The translations under genes were made by a program, and so were the position numbers. Under the pieces are notes generated by a model. The model made no database searches, was not told where the DNA came from, and saw only the letters and a list, made by a program, of their open reading frames with translations. This document shows positions 35,221-42,063 of a DNA stretch of 44,599 nucleotides, piece by piece (within the stretch, counting starts at the first letter, position 1; every line of letters begins with the position of its first letter). Source of the stretch: Lachnospiraceae bacterium (GTDB taxonomy: Bacteria > Bacillota > Clostridia > Lachnospirales > Lachnospiraceae); the NCBI GenBank assembly GCA_022510565.1, contig JAFLTE010000020.1, forward strand, positions 1-44,599, given 5' to 3'.

Positions 35221-35678
35221 CGAAGTTATTAAAACTCTTTTTTGCTGTCTATATTATATTTGTCATCAAGGTGATTATCTTCAAGTATCCGCTTGAGGTA
35301 CTTCGTGCGATTGCCGATACATGGCAGAAGGATGTTATTCTGGAAGGACTTGGAACGGCGAATTTCGTGCCTTTCCGGACGATAAAAATGTATATAGTCT
35401 ATGCGGATAGATTGAATAGTGTGGAGAATCTGGCGGGCAATCTGTTCGTCTTCGTTCCCCTTGGTTTTTTACTTCCGCTGCTGTCCGATGAACTGCGGCG
35501 GTTTTCTGATGTGCTTCTAAATTCATTTACGTTCGTGCTGGGCATTGAAGTGTTCCAACTTTTCAGCGCATTCGGTGCTTTTGACGTGGATGATATTCTG
35601 TTAAATTGTCTGGGAGCCATACTGGGGTACGGTCTTTATAAAATAGTTCTTGCTGTTTATGAAAAGAAAAAGGTTTAA
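35217..35678 (+). CDS. VanZ family membrane protein
   Basis: This 153-residue protein with about four hydrophobic helices is of the VanZ family, whose members confer low-level teicoplanin resistance in enterococci but are mostly of unknown role. Typical is NFVPFRTI near the first loop and the ENLAGNLFVFVPLGFLLP then IEVFQL/DVDDILLNCLGA pattern. ATG at 35217 overlaps the dehydrogenase stop (ATGA). The upstream in-frame ATG at 35205 lies inside that gene. Coupling to a D-hydroxyacid dehydrogenase parallels VanH/VanZ but may be coincidental. Confidence 0.85.
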   Translation: MTKLLKLFFAVYIIFVIKVIIFKYPLEVLRAIADTWQKDVILEGLGTANFVPFRTIKMYIVYADRLNSVENLAGNLFVFVPLGFLLPLLSDELRRFSDVLLNSFTFVLGIEVFQLFSAFGAFDVDDILLNCLGAILGYGLYKIVLAVYEKKKV

Positions 35679-35696
35679 GAGGTGGGAGGGATTTAT

Positions 35697-36275
35697 GTGA
35701 CTTTTCTAAAGAAACTTAAGACAAATGTTGTGATTTCCGCTGTGCTGTGTATTTTACTGGGTATTGTGCTTGTGGTTTGGCCGGATTTGTCTATGCAGAT
35801 TGTGTGTACGGCAATCGGTGCAGTACTGTTAATCGGCGGCGGCGTGCGTCTGGCGGCGTATTTTATGGCAAAAGACGGCAGCGTGTATGCACAGATGAAC
35901 CTGATTATGGGGATTGTTCTGGCTGTGGTGGGGATTTGGATTCTGTTACAACCGGATAAAGTGCTTGCAATCATCCCGATTATCGTGGGTATTGTGATTG
36001 CACTGCACGGAGTCAACAACTTACAACAGGCGGTGAGCCTGTGCAAGGAAAAATACGATAAGTGGTGGGTGGCACTAATCTTAGGTCTTCTCACGGTAGG
36101 ATTCGGTGTACTGCTTATCTGCAAGCCGTTTGCGGCACTTGATACGGCAGTGATGATGATAGGTGTTTTCTTAATTTACGACGGTATCTCCGATATCTGG
36201 ATTGTGTCAAGAGTCTACCGCACGGCTAAGATGCTCAAACAGGAGGCGGAAGCGATAGATGTGGAGGAAAAATAA
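35697..36275 (+). CDS. DUF308 (HdeD-like) membrane protein
   Basis: This 192-residue protein has six predicted hydrophobic segments in three pairs, such as VVISAVLCILLGIVLVVWP, ICTAIGAVLLIGGG-like, LIMGIVLAVVGIWILLQP and ALILGLLTVGFGVLLICKP. The recurrent G-x-x-L-L-x-x-P rhythm marks DUF308/HdeD proteins, of unknown function, with HdeD linked to acid stress in E. coli. GTG at 35697 is preferred because GGGAGGG precedes it at the right spacing. The earlier GTG at 35682 is part of that RBS. The C-terminus is charged and cytosolic. It follows VanZ by 18 bases and is probably co-transcribed. Confidence 0.85.
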   Translation: MTFLKKLKTNVVISAVLCILLGIVLVVWPDLSMQIVCTAIGAVLLIGGGVRLAAYFMAKDGSVYAQMNLIMGIVLAVVGIWILLQPDKVLAIIPIIVGIVIALHGVNNLQQAVSLCKEKYDKWWVALILGLLTVGFGVLLICKPFAALDTAVMMIGVFLIYDGISDIWIVSRVYRTAKMLKQEAEAIDVEEK

Positions 36276-36291
36276 AATCTAAATTTGAGGG

Positions 36292-36320
36292 TTGTATATT
36301 TCCAAAATTAGTAATAGAAT
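36292..36320 (+). promoter_or_regulatory. promoter upstream of the 154-residue protein gene
   Basis: TTGTAT (36292-36297), a 17-base spacer and TAGAAT (36315-36320), about 54 bases before the ATG. Confidence 0.5.
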
Positions 36321-36373
36321 AAAGTCAGTAACAGAAGTTAATCTGGTTTGATGATAGGAAGAGGGAATATCGT

Positions 36374-36838
36374 ATGACAATCGGAGCGATAGGCGCATAC
36401 AATTTTCAGCCTTATGTTTATAACACGAATACTGTAAGTGCGGCGAGCATGAACAAACTGTCCAAGATATCCGATGATGTGTTGGATAAGAAAGTTGATT
36501 ACAGCGAGCTGACAGATGAGAATCAGAATATTAATCCGCTTAAGAAGGGACAGACGCTTGACTTTCAGTCTATGCTGGAGATGCAGATGCAGCGGGGACA
36601 GAATAATGCTGCCAGAATTATGCGACCGGCACAGGATACTCAGGAAGAAGAGGAGCTCACACAGACTTCCGCAGCTTCCGTGACACAGTTTAGTCAGGCA
36701 TCCGCACAAGCGCAGGAAACAGTTGCAAGTTCAGACGCAGCACAGAACGCGAATGCAAACAGTGATAACGGCAACAGCAATATCAGTTATCAGATGCAGC
36801 AGGCACTGAATGCCTACGGAATGTTCATGACAGCGTAG
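36374..36838 (+). CDS. hypothetical secreted-like or structural protein, Gln/Asn/Ala-rich
   Basis: This 154-residue protein has no signal peptide or membrane segment. The first 30 residues (TIGAIGAYNF, Tyr and Asn rich) and the segment NPLKKGQTLDFQSMLEMQM look ordered. The C-terminal half is low-complexity, rich in Ala, Gln, Ser and Asn. It is reminiscent of flagellar or hook-associated accessory proteins in composition, but I recognise no domain and assign no function. The RBS AGAGGG is at the expected spacing. It has its own promoter and is closed by the terminator at 36868. Confidence 0.7.
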   Translation: MTIGAIGAYNFQPYVYNTNTVSAASMNKLSKISDDVLDKKVDYSELTDENQNINPLKKGQTLDFQSMLEMQMQRGQNNAARIMRPAQDTQEEEELTQTSAASVTQFSQASAQAQETVASSDAAQNANANSDNGNSNISYQMQQALNAYGMFMTA

Positions 36839-36867
36839 GAAGAATGGAGTTACATATGAAAGATAAG

Positions 36868-36900
36868 AAATCCTCATTTGCGTGCAAGTGAGGATTTTAT
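36868..36900 (+). terminator. intrinsic terminator
   Basis: A 14-base arm beginning AAATCCTC pairs with GCAAGTGAGGATTT (one T-G wobble), followed by TATTTTGTG. It ends the transcript of the 154-residue protein gene. Confidence 0.8.
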
Positions 36901-36919
36901 TTTGTGTCGGGGTTAAAGA

Positions 36920-37639
36920 ATGCGGGAGAAACTACAGTTATATTTACAGGAGAAACAATATAAAGACATTTTGGCGCGGTATCACTTCGAGGAGCATGAT
37001 TTAGAACTGCTTAAACAGGTAGGCGGTCTGGTAGAAAAAAAGATTTCTCCGACAGTGTACTACGAAGTGTTCGTGCAGGATGAGGAAAACGGAGAAGTGT
37101 GCAGCGGCAAATTGTCATCCGAGCGGCTGGCTGTGATTGTGACTCTCGGCATCGAGATGGATGAACTACAGAATCGATATATGCATAAGGAGAGACTTTC
37201 AGAGAGCTACATGGCAGAGTGTGTCGGCATGGAGCTTCTGCGCGCAGCCTATGAACAGGCAGCAGAGCGTATACATGCGCACACGGGCAAGTGGGTATCT
37301 GATTTTCAGTTTGTGGGTGATAAGATTCCTTTCAGTCGGATGGAAGAGATTTTCAGGCTTCTTGCGCCGCAGGAAGTAAGTTATAATCAGGCGTATATGC
37401 TGACTCCGAAGAAAACAGTAGTTTTTCTGACTGCGCTATGTGAAGAAAGAAAGAACAGTTATTGCCATGTCTGCGCGGATTGCGGTTATATGGCATGTCC
37501 GAGCAGGGTGACAGACGGTGAGCATAATACTGCGGAATTAGGCGACATGCAGCGAATAGCAGAACTGAACAGAAATCTCACCTACGGGTACCAGAAGATA
37601 TTTGGGAAAAAGGATGACAAATATAAAGATGTCAGATAA
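36920..37639 (+). CDS. MetH activation-domain-like protein with C-terminal Cys cluster
   Basis: This 239-residue protein resembles the stand-alone vitamin-B12-dependent methionine synthase activation domain of clostridia: RLAVIVTLGIEMDELQN, an AYEQAAERIHAHTG helix and PFSRMEEIFRLLAPQ then QAYMLTPKKTVVFLTAL, the last being the region that binds S-adenosylmethionine in MetH. It ends with a Cys cluster (CHVCADCGYMACPSR; C-x2-C-x2-C-x4-C) that could hold zinc or a Fe-S cluster. By family logic it may reactivate an oxidised corrinoid enzyme. No corrinoid protein gene is nearby. The assignment is from motif recall and is moderate. A terminator precedes it, so it has separate transcription. The RBS is poor. 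Confidence 0.6.
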   Translation: MREKLQLYLQEKQYKDILARYHFEEHDLELLKQVGGLVEKKISPTVYYEVFVQDEENGEVCSGKLSSERLAVIVTLGIEMDELQNRYMHKERLSESYMAECVGMELLRAAYEQAAERIHAHTGKWVSDFQFVGDKIPFSRMEEIFRLLAPQEVSYNQAYMLTPKKTVVFLTALCEERKNSYCHVCADCGYMACPSRVTDGEHNTAELGDMQRIAELNRNLTYGYQKIFGKKDDKYKDVR

Positions 37640-37686
37640 ATGGGCAGATAAGTAAAAAAGTAATTAATATATTCTGTAAATTGTGG

Positions 37687-37692
37687 TACAAT
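37687..37692 (+). promoter_or_regulatory. candidate extended -10 promoter of the SDR gene
   Basis: TGGTACAAT is an extended -10 about 105 bases before the SDR start, in a 157-base gap with no gene. The -35 is not clear. Confidence 0.4.
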
Positions 37693-37796
37693 TAAAATGA
37701 TTGGGAGATGGGACTGATTGGAAAGCGGTATTGTGTGTTTCTCATCTGGCAATTCAATTTAATCAGCACAGGTAACAGTGCGGAAAAGAGGTAAAA

Positions 37797-38585
37797 ATGG
37801 GTGTATATGCAATTACGGGCGCGTCCAGCGGTATAGGCGCCGAAACGAAGAAACTGCTTGAAAATGACGGACACAAAGTAATCAATATCGACCTTAAGGG
37901 CGGTGATATCAGTGTAAACCTCGCTACCGAGGAGGGCAGAAAGACCGCAATAGATGAATTACATAAAATGTGTCCCGACGGACTTGACGGTATGATTTGT
38001 AATGCGGGTGTATCGGGTGCCTGTGGAAATCTGGAGCTGATTATCTCCCTCAACTATTTCGGTACAATCGCTGTCGCAAAGGGCTCGTATGACCTCTTGA
38101 AGAAAAAGAACGGAAGCTGTGTCGTGACTGCATCCAACACAATCTCGCAGGGCGCGGGAAGAATGGATATCGCAGATCTTCTCAACAATATCGGTGACGA
38201 AGCCCGTGTGCTTGAGCTTGTCAGAGAGCTCGATTCCTCCAATCTGAGTGTCGGCAACAGTATGTATGTGTCAACAAAGTACGCACTTGCGCGCTGGGTA
38301 AGACGTGTCTCCGCATCATGGGCGGCCAATGGCGTGAGAATCAACGCGATTGCTCCCGGAAATGTGAACACAGCTATGACGGCAACCATGTCAACTTCCG
38401 CAAAGATGGCGTTAAATGCCCTGCCGATTCCCACCAAGTATGGTCTTGAAACGCTGATGGATCCTTCTGAAATTGCAGAAGCTATGATTTTCCTTGTTTC
38501 ACCCAAGGCAAACGGTATCAACGGCAATGTATTGTTTGTAGATGGTGGCACGGACGCACTTCTCAATTCCGAGAAGGTTTATTAA
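37797..38585 (+). CDS. SDR family oxidoreductase (3-alpha-hydroxysteroid dehydrogenase-like)
   Basis: This classical short-chain dehydrogenase of 262 residues has the cofactor loop TGASSGIG (7-14), an NAG motif in ICNAGVSG, catalytic Ser and the YxxxK pair in [12 protein letters not shown], and a PGNVNTAM loop. Asp at the end of beta2 (INIDLKGG) favours NAD(H). The nearest subfamily by layout is the Comamonas 3-alpha-hydroxysteroid dehydrogenase, with [15 protein letters not shown] and a long insert before the active-site Tyr. That hints at steroid, bile-acid or similar alcohols, but substrates of SDRs are not predictable. A NTF2-like protein gene follows at once. The gene uses more C-ending codons than the neighbours, which may suggest transfer. 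Confidence 0.88.
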   Translation: MGVYAITGASSGIGAETKKLLENDGHKVINIDLKGGDISVNLATEEGRKTAIDELHKMCPDGLDGMICNAGVSGACGNLELIISLNYFGTIAVAKGSYDLLKKKNGSCVVTASNTISQGAGRMDIADLLNNIGDEARVLELVRELDSSNLSVGNSMYVSTKYALARWVRRVSASWAANGVRINAIAPGNVNTAMTATMSTSAKMALNALPIPTKYGLETLMDPSEIAEAMIFLVSPKANGINGNVLFVDGGTDALLNSEKVY

Positions 38586-38604
38586 GAAGGGAGGACATCG
38601 GACT

Positions 38605-38937
38605 ATGAAGCCTATAGAAAAATATGTAGAAGCTATGGAAAACAAAGATTTCGCAGGCCTTGCGGAGCTTTTTACAAAGGACGGTATTCTCTGCGACTAC
38701 TGCTCCAATTCGTCAAATCAGAGAGAGTATCACATATACGGCAGAGAGGCCATCAATATGTTTTTCAGAAATAAATTCGGTTTTCGCCAGTATTCAATCC
38801 TCGGCGCTGAGGTTGTAAACGACGAGCAGGCTGAGTTTATTGCAAACTTCGGCGGCTACAATATCATGGCGATTGCCACCGTGCGTGAGGCTGACGCAGA
38901 CGGATTTATCAAGAAGCTGACGGTTAGGCCGAAATAA
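38605..38937 (+). CDS. NTF2-like (SnoaL-type) protein
   Basis: This 110-residue protein has the cone-shaped NTF2-like pattern: a first helix KYVEAMENKDFAGLAELFTKDG, a Cys-containing loop (CDYCSN), GREAINMFFRNKFGF and alternating strands (EFIANFGGYNIMAIATV, then FIKKLTVRPK). The family includes ketosteroid isomerase and polyketide cyclases as well as binding proteins. The start at 38605 has GGGAGG upstream. It directly follows the SDR gene, and such a pair is consistent with a small-molecule modification step. No catalytic residue set can be assigned with certainty. Confidence 0.75.
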   Translation: MKPIEKYVEAMENKDFAGLAELFTKDGILCDYCSNSSNQREYHIYGREAINMFFRNKFGFRQYSILGAEVVNDEQAEFIANFGGYNIMAIATVREADADGFIKKLTVRPK

Positions 38938-38965
38938 AGAGATTATAAATATACATATGATATAT

Positions 38966-39006
38966 AAGGTGACATTGGGTATGCATTCCGATGTCACCTT
39001 GTTTTG
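38966..39006 (+). terminator. intrinsic terminator of the SDR-NTF2 unit
   Basis: AAGGTGACAT and ATGTCACCTT pair (10 bp), followed by GTTTTG. This is a strong terminator between the SDR-NTF2 pair and the DUF1538 operon. Confidence 0.85.
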
Positions 39007-39035
39007 TAACTGCTGCCCAGGCAACTTTCTTCTAT

Positions 39036-39057
39036 TTCTTAACAAACTCTTTACACC
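39036..39057 (+). promoter_or_regulatory. two 11-bp direct units upstream of the DUF1538 gene (KdpE-type box)
   Basis: TTCTTAACAAA and CTCTTTACACC are adjacent in 11-bp register. They resemble the units of the long array at 41897-41984 and, from memory, the T-rich KdpE site before E. coli kdpFABC (TTTACACC). A GATAAT -10-like hexamer lies 35 bases downstream (39092). I infer the nearby KdpE-like regulator binds here. Confidence 0.45.
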
Positions 39058-39139
39058 CGTTTGGGTTTTATTTTTTCCCAATTTCTTGTAGGATAATTTA
39101 TATAGTGTTATTTAGGAAGGGAGGATATTTTAAGCAGTC

Positions 39140-40651
39140 ATGAATGAAAAATTGAAAGAAAAAATCAGGGAATCCCTTTCAAGTGTTTTGCCGATTACGA
39201 TGATTGTATTGGTCTTAAGTATGACCTTAGTGCCGATGGAAATCAGTACGCTTGTCTTGTTCCTTACAGGTGCCGTTCTGTTGATTGTAGGAATGGGTTT
39301 TTTTCAATTAGGTGCAGAGATAGCAATGACACCTCTGGGGCAGGGAGTCGGCGGTAGACTGGTAAAATGCAGTAATATTTGGCTGATGGCTTTTATTTGT
39401 TTTCTGATGGGAGCAATCATTACGATTTCGGAGCCTGATCTTCAGGTGTTGGCAAATCAGGTGGCTGCTATTCCGAACATGGTGCTGATTCTGACTGTGG
39501 CGGCAGGTGTAGGCGTGTTCACTGTTGTTGCACTTCTGCGTATTCTGTTTAAAGTCAGCCTCTCATTGCTGCTGATAGGATTATACATATTTATGTTTAT
39601 ACTGTCCGTCTTTACTCCTCCTGAGTTTGTTGCGGTTGCTTTTGATGCAGGCGGTGTTACTACCGGTCCAATGACAGTGCCGTTTATCATGGCGCTGGGT
39701 ATCGGTCTTTCTGCTGCACGAAGCGATAAGGATGGAAGTAATGACAGTTTCGGTCTGATTGCATTGTGCAGTGTGGGACCGATCCTCATGGTTTTGCTTC
39801 TCGGTATTTTCTATCATCCTTCGGAGGCCGTCTATACTGCGGTGGAGGTGCCGCGTCTTGTGACGACACATGATGTGGTCAGGGAATTTCTGTCATCCGC
39901 TCCGGATTATGGGGTGGAAGTGCTGCGCAGTATTCTTCCGGTGATTGGTGTGTTTATCATATTCGAAATTTTTACACGCAGTTACCGAAGACGTCAAGTG
40001 ACGAGAATGATTGTCGGGTTTGTGTATACCGTCATTGGGCTGATTATGTTTCTCACCGGTGTTAATGTCGGATTTGCCCCTGTCGGCAGTCTGCTCGGCG
40101 GAGGACTGGCTGGCAGCATATTTAAATGGTTTTTAATTCCAATCGGAATAATGATAGGATATTATATTGTAAAAGCGGAGCCGGCTGTGCGTGTACTCAA
40201 CGAACAGGTGGAAGAAATCACCGGCGGCATGGTATCATATAAAATGATGAATACATCAATGTCTATCGGTGTGGCATGCGCGGTGGCGCTCTCAATGACA
40301 CGTGTGTTGACCGGTATAAATATTTACTGGATTATTATACCGGGGTATATGCTGGCGCTTATCTTAAGCAGACTTGTACCGTCGGTTTTTGTGGGTATCG
40401 CTTTTGACTCCGGCGGTGTAGCCAGTGGTCCTATGACTTCAACATTCCTATTGCCGTTGGCCATGGGAGCGTGTACGGCAGTGGGAGGCAATGTAGTGAC
40501 GGATGCTTTCGGTATCGTGGCGCTAGTTGCGTTGGCACCGTTAATTGCGATACAGGTCATGGGGCTTGTATATGCGCATAAGACCAAAACGATTAGTCAG
40601 CCTATGCAAATGCTTTTGGAAGATACAGTTGTTGATTTTGAGGAGGAATAA
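39140..40651 (+). CDS. DUF1538 membrane protein with two repeats
   Basis: This 503-residue polytopic protein consists of two homologous halves. Each carries about five to six membrane segments and a conserved re-entrant-like motif: FDAGGVTTGPMTVPFI (about 170-185) and FDSGGVASGPMTSTFL (about 420-435), followed in each half by DSFGLIAL or DAFGIVAL. Such duplicated GG/GPMT elements resemble ion or substrate-binding hairpins of transporters. The DUF1538 family has no established substrate. A duplicated PII-like gene follows after two bases. The best RBS-like GGGAGG is 16 bases from the ATG, unusually far, and an in-frame stop at 39131 prevents an earlier start, so translation may be weak or regulated. 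Confidence 0.88.
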   Translation: MNEKLKEKIRESLSSVLPITMIVLVLSMTLVPMEISTLVLFLTGAVLLIVGMGFFQLGAEIAMTPLGQGVGGRLVKCSNIWLMAFICFLMGAIITISEPDLQVLANQVAAIPNMVLILTVAAGVGVFTVVALLRILFKVSLSLLLIGLYIFMFILSVFTPPEFVAVAFDAGGVTTGPMTVPFIMALGIGLSAARSDKDGSNDSFGLIALCSVGPILMVLLLGIFYHPSEAVYTAVEVPRLVTTHDVVREFLSSAPDYGVEVLRSILPVIGVFIIFEIFTRSYRRRQVTRMIVGFVYTVIGLIMFLTGVNVGFAPVGSLLGGGLAGSIFKWFLIPIGIMIGYYIVKAEPAVRVLNEQVEEITGGMVSYKMMNTSMSIGVACAVALSMTRVLTGINIYWIIIPGYMLALILSRLVPSVFVGIAFDSGGVASGPMTSTFLLPLAMGACTAVGGNVVTDAFGIVALVALAPLIAIQVMGLVYAHKTKTISQPMQMLLEDTVVDFEEE

Positions 40652-40653
40652 AT

Positions 40654-41358
40654 ATGACGGAGCAAAAAAATCCACAGATTGTTCCAAGAATGGTTATTAC
40701 GATTACGCGGGAAGAAGACCAGAAAAAACTGGAAGAGGTTTTCGATTCTATGGATATTCCGATGTGCTTTCAATTCCGAGGCAAAGGAACGGCTCCATCC
40801 GAGATGATGGATATTTTTGGACTGCGGGGCACTACCAGGCTGCTTACCGGCGCATTCCTGCCCAAAACACAGGTCAAGCCGCTGTTTGAGATGATGAATA
40901 AGCAGCTTTCCTTTCGACATAAGGGCGGCGGTATCGCAATTACCGTTCCGATGATTGGAATGCAGAGTTGTGTTGTAGAATTACTGAATCATGAAAAGCA
41001 AGAAGGGGCAGGGAGTCCGCTGAAAGGAGATGAGACAGAGGTGAAAGAGAAATCAGGGTATGCGTTGATATGGGTTTCCGTGACAGGCGGTTATAGCGAT
41101 GACGTGGTGGATGCTGCCAGAAAAGCAGGAGCCAAAGGCGGTACAATCATGAAGGGGCGTCGGCGCAGCTCCGAGCGTACAAGTCATCACTTTGGCATCT
41201 CCATGCAGGAGGAGCAGGATTTTATTATGATTGTTGTCCCCAGAGAAAAGAAGAACGATACCATGGCAGCAATTATGGATGCATGCGGTTTACAAACGAA
41301 AGCACACGGCGTAGTGTGGGCTTTGCCGGTAGATGAAGTGATGGGCTTGGCGGATTAG
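40654..41358 (+). CDS. duplicated PII-like signalling protein
   Basis: This 234-residue protein has two ferredoxin-like PII-type halves. The first (about 10-110) starts RMVITITREEDQKKLEEVF, and the second (about 130-234) starts GYALIWVSVTGGYSDDVVDAARKAGAKGGTIMKGR and ends with a PREKKNDTMAAIMDACG helix, a pattern seen in PII proteins (KIGDGKI-like C-terminal loop absent). The Arg/Ser-rich loop (KGRRRSSERTSHHFG) may act as a T-loop or nucleotide-binding loop. PII proteins sense 2-oxoglutarate/ATP or, for PII-like members, c-di-AMP or bicarbonate, and bind transporters. The DUF1538 gene just upstream is the obvious partner. Confidence 0.8.
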   Translation: MTEQKNPQIVPRMVITITREEDQKKLEEVFDSMDIPMCFQFRGKGTAPSEMMDIFGLRGTTRLLTGAFLPKTQVKPLFEMMNKQLSFRHKGGGIAITVPMIGMQSCVVELLNHEKQEGAGSPLKGDETEVKEKSGYALIWVSVTGGYSDDVVDAARKAGAKGGTIMKGRRRSSERTSHHFGISMQEEQDFIMIVVPREKKNDTMAAIMDACGLQTKAHGVVWALPVDEVMGLAD

Positions 41359-41420
41359 CGTTCGTGCTAACATAATGTTTGGATTTTGCTCAGCTTACGT
41401 TAAGAAAACGCTTTTTTGAT

Positions 41421-41449
41421 TTCCCCGGACTTTTTCTTGCCCTATAATA
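41421..41449 (+). promoter_or_regulatory. candidate activator-dependent promoter of the 47-residue protein gene
   Basis: TATAAT (41444-41449) with 17-base spacing to a poor -35 (TTTCCC). A single TTTTCTTAACG unit lies upstream in the opposite direction (41398-41408). Confidence 0.4.
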
Positions 41450-41495
41450 ACAAAAGGCATAAATGTGAAAACATAAGAAAGAGAGGGGCAATCTC

Positions 41496-41639
41496 ATGAG
41501 TATCGGTATGATGATTATTTCTGTAGTCGGGGGATTGGCCGGTGCGCTCAGCGCAGGTTATCTGCTGGTCAGCCTGCCGACAGTGATTATATGGAAAATT
41601 TATCGCTGTATAAAATACGGCTACACTATGTATCAATAG
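41496..41639 (+). CDS. 47-residue membrane microprotein
   Basis: This small frame has RBS GAGAGGGG before the ATG and its own TATAAT. The product is MSIGMMIISVVGG followed by a hydrophobic helix (about 4-34), then a basic, Tyr-rich tail (KIYRCIKYGYTMYQ). It is a single-pass, possibly KdpF-like or regulatory microprotein. It is too short to be a routine ORF call, but RBS, promoter and clean hydrophobic profile support it. A hairpin terminator follows at 41681. The neighbours are a PII-like gene and a convergent 27-residue frame. Confidence 0.6.
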   Translation: MSIGMMIISVVGGLAGALSAGYLLVSLPTVIIWKIYRCIKYGYTMYQ

Positions 41640-41680
41640 GAACATAATTTCATATTTTCATTCATTTTCACACAAAAGAA

Positions 41681-41715
41681 CAAGCCGCAATGAGATTATT
41701 TTCTCTTGCGACTTG
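41681..41715. terminator. hairpin between convergent microprotein genes
   Basis: CAAG-C-CGCAA-T-GAGA pairs with TCTC-TTGCG-A-CTTG. T-rich sequence lies after it on the minus strand (TTCTTTTG). It can serve either microprotein gene. Confidence 0.6.
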
Positions 41716-41759
41716 CTCTTGCTATATGGATTAATCCCTTTTACTTAGCGTATTCATGC

Positions 41760-41843
41760 CTATTTATGCTCATACCAGATTCCACCGAAAAATCCGATTG
41801 CAACAATGATAATCGTGATTATGGACCACACATCTATATGCAT
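41760..41843 (-). CDS. 27-residue membrane microprotein
   Basis: ATG at 41843 on the minus strand has a perfect AGGAGG 7 bases upstream. The product MHIDVWSIITIIIVAIG... continues FFGGIWYEHK and is one short hydrophobic helix with charged ends. It is divergent from the histidine kinase gene, with the 11-bp array between them. KdpF in kdp operons is of similar size, but I do not claim identity. It is missed by ordinary length cut-offs. Confidence 0.55.
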   Translation of the reverse strand: MHIDVWSIITIIIVAIGFFGGIWYEHK

Positions 41844-41896
41844 TTCATTTCCTCCTTACACATAAGCTTTACCGGAATACTAGCATGCAATTCATC

Positions 41897-41984
41897 TATT
41901 TAACAGTTTTTTATTGCTTTTTTAACGTGTTTTTAACGTCTTCTTGATATTTTCTTGTCTCTTTCTTAACACCTTTTTAGCAGC
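41897..41984. promoter_or_regulatory. array of eight phased 11-bp units (response regulator binding array)
   Basis: Eight adjacent 11-bp units: TATTTAACAGT, TTTTTATTGCT, TTTTTAACGTG, TTTTTAACGTC, TTCTTGATATT, TTCTTGTCTCT, TTCTTAACACC, TTTTTAGCAGC. Seven begin TTYTT, and four share a TTAAC core at the same register. OmpR/PhoB-family regulators bind direct repeats spaced one helical turn. The array ends just upstream of the -35 region of the kinase gene and reaches toward the divergent microprotein gene. Confidence 0.7.
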
Positions 41985-41992
41985 ACACCATG

Positions 41993-42021
41993 TTTTCCTA
42001 TGACATGAAAAAAGGTATAAT
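41993..42021 (+). promoter_or_regulatory. promoter of the KdpDE-like pair
   Basis: TATAAT (42016-42021) with a 17-base spacer to a poor -35 TTTTCC (41993-41998), fitting activation from the adjacent 11-bp array. Confidence 0.55.
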
Positions 42022-42063
42022 ATAGGCATAAAGCTCGAATAAACTGCAAAGGAGTCGCATGCT

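Noticed and set aside
34237..35678. Vancomycin resistance cluster
   Set aside because: Only VanH-like and VanZ-family genes are present. No D-Ala-D-Lac ligase, VanX or VanRS genes flank them.
41897..41984. CRISPR array or microsatellite
   Set aside because: Units are 11 bp without spacers, and they vary outside a TTYTT/TTAAC pattern, which fits protein-binding repeats better.
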